Program-made: the position numbers and the translations under genes
The notes under the pieces: generated by a model
Told to the model about the DNA's origin: nothing
Database searches by the model: none
Seen by the model: the letters and a program-made list of their open reading frames with translations, nothing else
DNA from: Thermoflexales bacterium
GTDB taxonomy: Bacteria > Chloroflexota > Anaerolineae > B4-G1 > SLSP01
Assembly (NCBI GenBank): GCA_015486785.1
Contig: WFQZ01000152.1
Span: 1-15,661 of the forward strand
DNA: 15,661 nt
Direction of reading: 5' to 3'
In this document: piece after piece, positions 11,869 to 15,661 of the stretch
Layout: each line of letters opens with the position of its first letter
Position numbering within the stretch: position 1 is the first letter of the stretch

Positions 11869-13815
11869 GTGGGCAAAAATATCGTCCAGAAGATTTTAGA
11901 TTCCCATTTGGTCGCCGGGGAGCCGCTCCCCGGTACGGAGGTGGCGATCCGCATTGACCAGACGTTGACGCAGGACGCAACCGGCACGATGGCGTATCTG
12001 CAATTCGAGGCGTTGGGGCTGGATGCGGTCAAGACCGAGCTTTCGGTGAGTTACGTGGATCACAACACGATTCAAGTCGGCTTCGAGAATGCCGACGATC
12101 ATCTCTACTTGCAGACTGTGGCCGCGAAGTACGGCATCATCTTCAGCCGACCGGGGAACGGCATTTGCCACCAAGTGCATCTGGAGCGATTCGGTCGCCC
12201 CGGAAAGACGCTGCTCGGCTCTGACAGCCACACGCCCACCGGCGGCGGGATTGGGATGTTCGCCGTGGGTGCCGGCGGGCTGGATGTGGCCGTGGCGATG
12301 GGTGGCGGGCCGTTTTACCTCACCTATCCCCGCGTGTGCCGCGTGAATCTGGTGGGCGAACTGCGCCCTTGGGTCACGGCCAAGGACGTGATCTTGAAGA
12401 TGCTGGAGATTTTCACTACCAAAGGTAACGTGGGCTGGGTGATGGAGTACGGCGGGCCGGGCGTGGCTACGTTGACCGTGCCGGAACGGGCGACGATCAC
12501 CAACATGGGCGCGGAGATGGGCGTGACGACCTCGGTTTTCCCCTCCGATGAGGAAACGCGCCGTTTCCTGGTGGCTCAGGAGCGCGGCGAGCAATGGATT
12601 CCCTTGCAGGCCGACCCTGATGCGACGTATGACAAGGAAATTACCTTGGATTTGAGCACCATTGAGCCGCTGGCCGCCGCGCCCCACAGTCCGGGCAACG
12701 TGGTGACGGTGCGCTCGCTGGCCGGGATGCCGGTGCAGCAAGTGGAAATCGGCTCGTGTACCAACTCTTCGTACAAGGACTTGATGACCACGGCACGCAT
12801 CCTCAAAGGGCGGCATGTCCACCCCCGCGTGAGTCTGGCGATTGCGCCCGGATCGCGCCAGGTGGTGCAGATGATCACCCGCGCCGGGGCGTTGGCCGAT
12901 CTCATTGACGCCGGGGCGCGGCTGATGGAAAGCGCGTGCGGCTTCTGCATCGGCAACAGCCAAAGCCCGCCCACCAATGCCGTGAGCCTGCGCACCAGCA
13001 ACCGTAACTTTGAGGGGCGCAGCGGGACGCGCAGCGCACAAGTGTACCTCGTCAGCCCGGAGACGGCTGCCGCTGCCGTGCTCACCGGCGAATTTACCGA
13101 TCCCCGCGACCTGGATATGCCCTATCCAGCGGTGCAGATGCCGGATCACTTCTACATTGACGATAGCATGTTCATCTTCCCGGAGCAGGCCGACCCAACG
13201 GTGGAGGTCTATCGCGGGCCGAACATCGGCGATCCGCCGCACAACGACCCTTTGCCGGAGGAGATTCGCGGCGTGGTGACGATCAAGGTGGGCGACAAGA
13301 TCACCACCGATCACATCATGCCCGCCGGCGCACGGCTCAAGTACCGCTCCAACGTCCCCAAGTACGCCGAGTTCGTCTTTGAGGGCGTGGACCCCAGCTT
13401 CTCGCAGCGGGCGGCGGAGAATCGTGATCGCGGCATCCACAACGTGATTGTGGCCGGACTGAGCTATGGGCAAGGCTCCAGCCGCGAGCATGCCGCGCTC
13501 TGCCCGATGTACTTGGGCGTGAAAGCGGTGATCGCCAAGAGCTTCGAGCGGATTCACACCGCGAACCTGATCAACTTCGGCATCCTGCCGCTGCTCTTCG
13601 CGGACGAGGCGGATTATGATCGCCTGGCCGCCGGGGACGAGTTGATAATCCCCGATGTGCGGGCTAAACTGGCGCACAACGCGCCCTTGACGTTGCACAA
13701 CGTCACGCAGAACGTGGACTTGCCCTTGACCTATCACTTATCCGACCGCCAGCGCAACATCATTTTGGCGGGCGGCATGTTAAATTTCGCCGGTAGTCAC
13801 CAGGCCGGTCAGTAA
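11869..13815 (+). CDS. Aconitate hydratase, Aquifex-type
   Basis: 648 residues from GTG at 11869 with SD AAAGGAGG. It interconverts citrate and isocitrate through a [4Fe-4S] cluster. Cluster ligands: Cys297 in EIGSCTNSS, and Cys357 and Cys360 in SACGFCIGN. Other active-site parts: TLTQDATGTMA (32-42), GSDSHTPTGGGIGM (117-130), and in the swivel domain DKITTDHIMPAG and LSYGQGSSREHAA. The length of ~650 and the motif set fit the shorter 'Aquifex type' putative aconitase group (TIGR01342 from memory) rather than the ~890-residue AcnA or the domain-shuffled AcnB. It is the first gene of an operon with isocitrate dehydrogenase 12 nt downstream and then ATP-citrate lyase, pointing to use in a citrate-cleaving pathway. 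A gene symbol is withheld because naming in this subgroup varies. Confidence 0.95.
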   Translation: MGKNIVQKILDSHLVAGEPLPGTEVAIRIDQTLTQDATGTMAYLQFEALGLDAVKTELSVSYVDHNTIQVGFENADDHLYLQTVAAKYGIIFSRPGNGICHQVHLERFGRPGKTLLGSDSHTPTGGGIGMFAVGAGGLDVAVAMGGGPFYLTYPRVCRVNLVGELRPWVTAKDVILKMLEIFTTKGNVGWVMEYGGPGVATLTVPERATITNMGAEMGVTTSVFPSDEETRRFLVAQERGEQWIPLQADPDATYDKEITLDLSTIEPLAAAPHSPGNVVTVRSLAGMPVQQVEIGSCTNSSYKDLMTTARILKGRHVHPRVSLAIAPGSRQVVQMITRAGALADLIDAGARLMESACGFCIGNSQSPPTNAVSLRTSNRNFEGRSGTRSAQVYLVSPETAAAAVLTGEFTDPRDLDMPYPAVQMPDHFYIDDSMFIFPEQADPTVEVYRGPNIGDPPHNDPLPEEIRGVVTIKVGDKITTDHIMPAGARLKYRSNVPKYAEFVFEGVDPSFSQRAAENRDRGIHNVIVAGLSYGQGSSREHAALCPMYLGVKAVIAKSFERIHTANLINFGILPLLFADEADYDRLAAGDELIIPDVRAKLAHNAPLTLHNVTQNVDLPLTYHLSDRQRNIILAGGMLNFAGSHQAGQ

Positions 13816-13827
13816 TCAGGAGGAACG

Positions 13828-15045
13828 ATGAGCAAAATTAAGGTGAAGAATCCCATTGTGGAAATTGATGGCGACGAGATGACCCGCATCATCTGGCGGA
13901 TGGTCAAAGAGCATCTGCTGCGGCCCTACGTGGAGATGCAGACTGTGTATTACGACCTGTCCATTGAGTACCGGGACGCCACGGATGATAAAGTGACGGT
14001 GGACGCGGCGCGGGCCATTGACGAGTACGGCGTGGGCGTGAAGTGCGCGACCATCACCCCCAACCAGGATCGCGTGAAGGAGTATCACCTCAAGCAGGCC
14101 TGGCCCAGCCCCAACGGCACGATTCGCGGCATTTTGGATGGCACGGTCTTCCGCAAGCCGATCATGCTCAAAAACATCCCCCCGACGGTGCGCACCTGGA
14201 AGAAGCCCATTGTCATTGGCCGTCACGCCTACGGCGATGTGTACAAGAATCAGGAACTGCAAATCCCCGGCCCTGGGCGGGCGGAAATCGTCTTCACGCC
14301 CTTCGACGGCTCGGATGTGGTTCACAAACCGATCCACATCTTCCACGGCCCCGGCGTGATTCAGGGGATTCACAGCACCGAAAAATCCATCCGCAGCTTT
14401 GCCCGCGCCTGCATTCAATACGCCATCAATGCCAAACTGCCGATCTGGTTCGCGGCCAAGGACACGATTTCCAAAACCTATCACGCCTACTTCCGCGACA
14501 TTTTCCAAGAAGAGGTGGACGCCCACCGAGAGCAACTAGATGCGGCGGGCGTGACCTACTTCTACACGCTCATTGACGACGCGGTCGCGCGGGTCATTCG
14601 GCACGAGGGCGGCTTCTTGTGGTGCTGCATGAACTACGACGGCGACGTGATGAGCGACATGCTGGCCTCCGGCTTCGGGAGCTTGGCGCTGATGACCTCG
14701 GTGCTGGTGAATCCCGAAGGCAAAATGGAGTTCGAGGCGGCGCACGGGACGGTGCAGCGGCACTACTACAAACACTTGCGCGGTGAGCGCACCTCAACCA
14801 ACTCCACGGCCACGATCTTCGCCTGGACCGGCGCACTGCGTCAGCGGGGCAAGCTGGACGGCACACAGGAGATTATGGCCTTCGCCGACGCCCTGGAAGC
14901 CGCGGTCATTGAGACCATCGAGAGCGGCAAAATGACCGGCGACCTGGCGCGGGTGAGCGTGCCGACTGTGGAAAATCCCCTTTCGACGGAAGAATTTATC
15001 TTCGCCATTCGGGATACGTTGGAGCAGAAACTGGCGGCGCAATAG
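13828..15045 (+). CDS. icd: NADP-dependent isocitrate dehydrogenase, eukaryote-like type
   Basis: 405 residues, ATG with SD AGGAGG. It interconverts isocitrate with 2-oxoglutarate and CO2 using NADP(H). The sequence closely follows the homodimeric type II family of eukaryotic IDH1/IDH2 rather than E. coli Icd: EIDGDEMTRIIW (12-23), SPNGTIRGILDGTVFR (94-109) with substrate Arg100 and Arg109, GRHAYGDVY with Arg132, FAAKDTISKTYH with Lys211, and NYDGDVMSD with metal ligands Asp273 and Asp277. AAHGTVQRHYYKH carries the Arg311-His312 pair that reads the NADP 2'-phosphate. It is flanked by aconitase (12 nt) and ATP-citrate lyase (14 nt), each with its own SD. The context allows reductive carboxylation of 2-oxoglutarate; direction cannot be read from sequence. 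Confidence 0.96.
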   Translation: MSKIKVKNPIVEIDGDEMTRIIWRMVKEHLLRPYVEMQTVYYDLSIEYRDATDDKVTVDAARAIDEYGVGVKCATITPNQDRVKEYHLKQAWPSPNGTIRGILDGTVFRKPIMLKNIPPTVRTWKKPIVIGRHAYGDVYKNQELQIPGPGRAEIVFTPFDGSDVVHKPIHIFHGPGVIQGIHSTEKSIRSFARACIQYAINAKLPIWFAAKDTISKTYHAYFRDIFQEEVDAHREQLDAAGVTYFYTLIDDAVARVIRHEGGFLWCCMNYDGDVMSDMLASGFGSLALMTSVLVNPEGKMEFEAAHGTVQRHYYKHLRGERTSTNSTATIFAWTGALRQRGKLDGTQEIMAFADALEAAVIETIESGKMTGDLARVSVPTVENPLSTEEFIFAIRDTLEQKLAAQ

Positions 15046-15059
15046 CCGAGGGAGGAAAC

Positions 15060-15661
15060 ATGGCCAGACGAGCAATTCGAGAGGTGGACGCCAAGCGGTT
15101 GCTGGCGAAGTACCTGCCGGACTACCTGGAAGGGTTCACCTATCCCGGCAAAGTGGCGTTGGTGGAAGCCGAGACCGATTGGGAGCAACTGGTGGCGGAT
15201 CACCCGTGGCTCGCCACCGAGCGGTTGGTGGTCAAGCCCGATCAACTCTTCGGCAAGCGGGGCAAGCACGGCCTTTTGGGGCTGAATCTGGACCTGGACG
15301 GGGTGCGTACTTGGGTCGACGAGCGGATGGGGCGGGAGGTCACGGTGGGACGCACGACCGACAAACTCACCACCTTCATCATTGAGCCATTCGTGCCGCA
15401 CGATCCGCAAGAGGAGATGTTCATCGCCGTCCGCACCACGCGGGAAGCGGACGTGATCTACTTTTCGCCCCAGGGCGGCATTGAAATCGAAGAAAACTGG
15501 GATTCGGTGGTGCAAATCCCCGTGCCCGTGTTGCGCGACATCGCCGAAGTGGACGTGGCCGGGCAAATGCCGCCGTTCCCCGGTCGGGAAACGGTGGCCG
15601 AGTTCGTCGTCGCCCTCTACAAGTTCTTCGTGGACTTAGCCTTCACCTACTTGGAGATCAA
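15060..15661 (+). CDS. ATP-citrate lyase ATP-grasp subunit (partial, truncated by window end)
   Basis: The first 200 residues of a protein running off the right edge. ATG at 15060 has SD GGGAGGAAAC. Signature segments match the N-terminal part of human ACLY and plant ACLA: DHPWLATERLVVKPDQLFGK (47-66), LGLNLDLDGV, FIIEPFVPHD (106-115), GGIEIEENWD (139-148), and near the cut FVVALYKFFVDLAFTYLEI. This is the ATP-grasp, citryl-phosphate/citryl-CoA forming half. The enzyme cleaves citrate with CoA and ATP to acetyl-CoA and oxaloacetate. The split form needs a second subunit with the citrate synthase-like domain, expected just beyond the window. It is called aclA in plant nomenclature but aclB in Chlorobium-type nomenclature, so no symbol is given. 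Succinyl-CoA synthetase beta is less likely because GGIEIEENWD is ACL-specific in my experience. Confidence 0.92.
   Translation, partial: MARRAIREVDAKRLLAKYLPDYLEGFTYPGKVALVEAETDWEQLVADHPWLATERLVVKPDQLFGKRGKHGLLGLNLDLDGVRTWVDERMGREVTVGRTTDKLTTFIIEPFVPHDPQEEMFIAVRTTREADVIYFSPQGGIEIEENWDSVVQIPVPVLRDIAEVDVAGQMPPFPGRETVAEFVVALYKFFVDLAFTYLEI

Noticed and set aside
11896..13737. 613-codon open frame on the minus strand inside aconitase
   Set aside because: Mirror frame of a GC-rich gene; His/Arg/Gly-rich composition, no SD, no domain, and the plus-strand aconitase is unmistakable.
13816..14535. Minus-strand frame opposite isocitrate dehydrogenase
   Set aside because: Antisense shadow of a strongly conserved gene.

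Overview
The window looks like a bacterial chromosome segment, most plausibly from a Chloroflexota (Anaerolineae-like) organism. That assignment is an inference from the mix of genes: an Aquifex-type aconitase, a eukaryote-like NADP isocitrate dehydrogenase, a split ATP-citrate lyase, a long RecJ and an NMT1/RibY-like lipoprotein. No 16S rRNA or other decisive marker is present. Two unlike halves meet at a tRNA-Lys(CUU) gene at 5030..5103.

Left half (1..~5030), an accessory integrated element. All convincing genes lie on the minus strand: a tyrosine recombinase, three excisionase-like HTH proteins (one carrying three HTH units in tandem), a DUF6788-like Cys-rich protein, a two-TM protein with a probable winged-helix tail, and several small ORFs including a ribbon-helix-helix protein. 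The intergenic DNA is rich in structure. There is a field of TGTACCC(A/G) repeats in two clusters (4510..4571 and 4650..4687), a 14-bp perfect palindrome at the start of the triple-HTH gene, two 45-bp units with inverted GTCTTGTG/CACAAGAC ends at 3307..3396, a terminator whose loop doubles as the -35 box of the next promoter (3809..3846), and a possible small plus-strand RNA near 164..228. The tRNA 3' end is a plausible integration target, but no second copy of it is visible, so the other end of the element is probably outside the window.

Right half (~5030..15661), housekeeping chromosome. It holds tRNA-Lys and an ABC-2 polysaccharide-export type permease without its ATPase (minus strand). 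On the plus strand are gpmA and recJ (3-nt gap), then a TIM-barrel sugar isomerase-like gene (minus) whose 3' end overlaps recJ by 59 nt. Next come a substrate-binding lipoprotein and a SAM methyltransferase, then a tight plus-strand operon: aconitase, NADP-isocitrate dehydrogenase, and the ATP-grasp subunit of ATP-citrate lyase, which runs off the right edge.

Two themes stand out. First, aconitase, isocitrate dehydrogenase and ATP-citrate lyase in one operon form the arm that links 2-oxoglutarate, isocitrate, citrate and acetyl-CoA plus oxaloacetate. This suggests either a reductive TCA cycle or a citrate-cleaving acetyl-CoA supply route. Second, two chromosomal genes (the permease and the methyltransferase) have a good -10 box exactly 7 nt before the ATG and no Shine-Dalgarno sequence, so they are predicted to have leaderless mRNAs. 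The candidate for an undescribed system is the left element's triple-HTH protein with its adjacent 9-bp tandem repeats.
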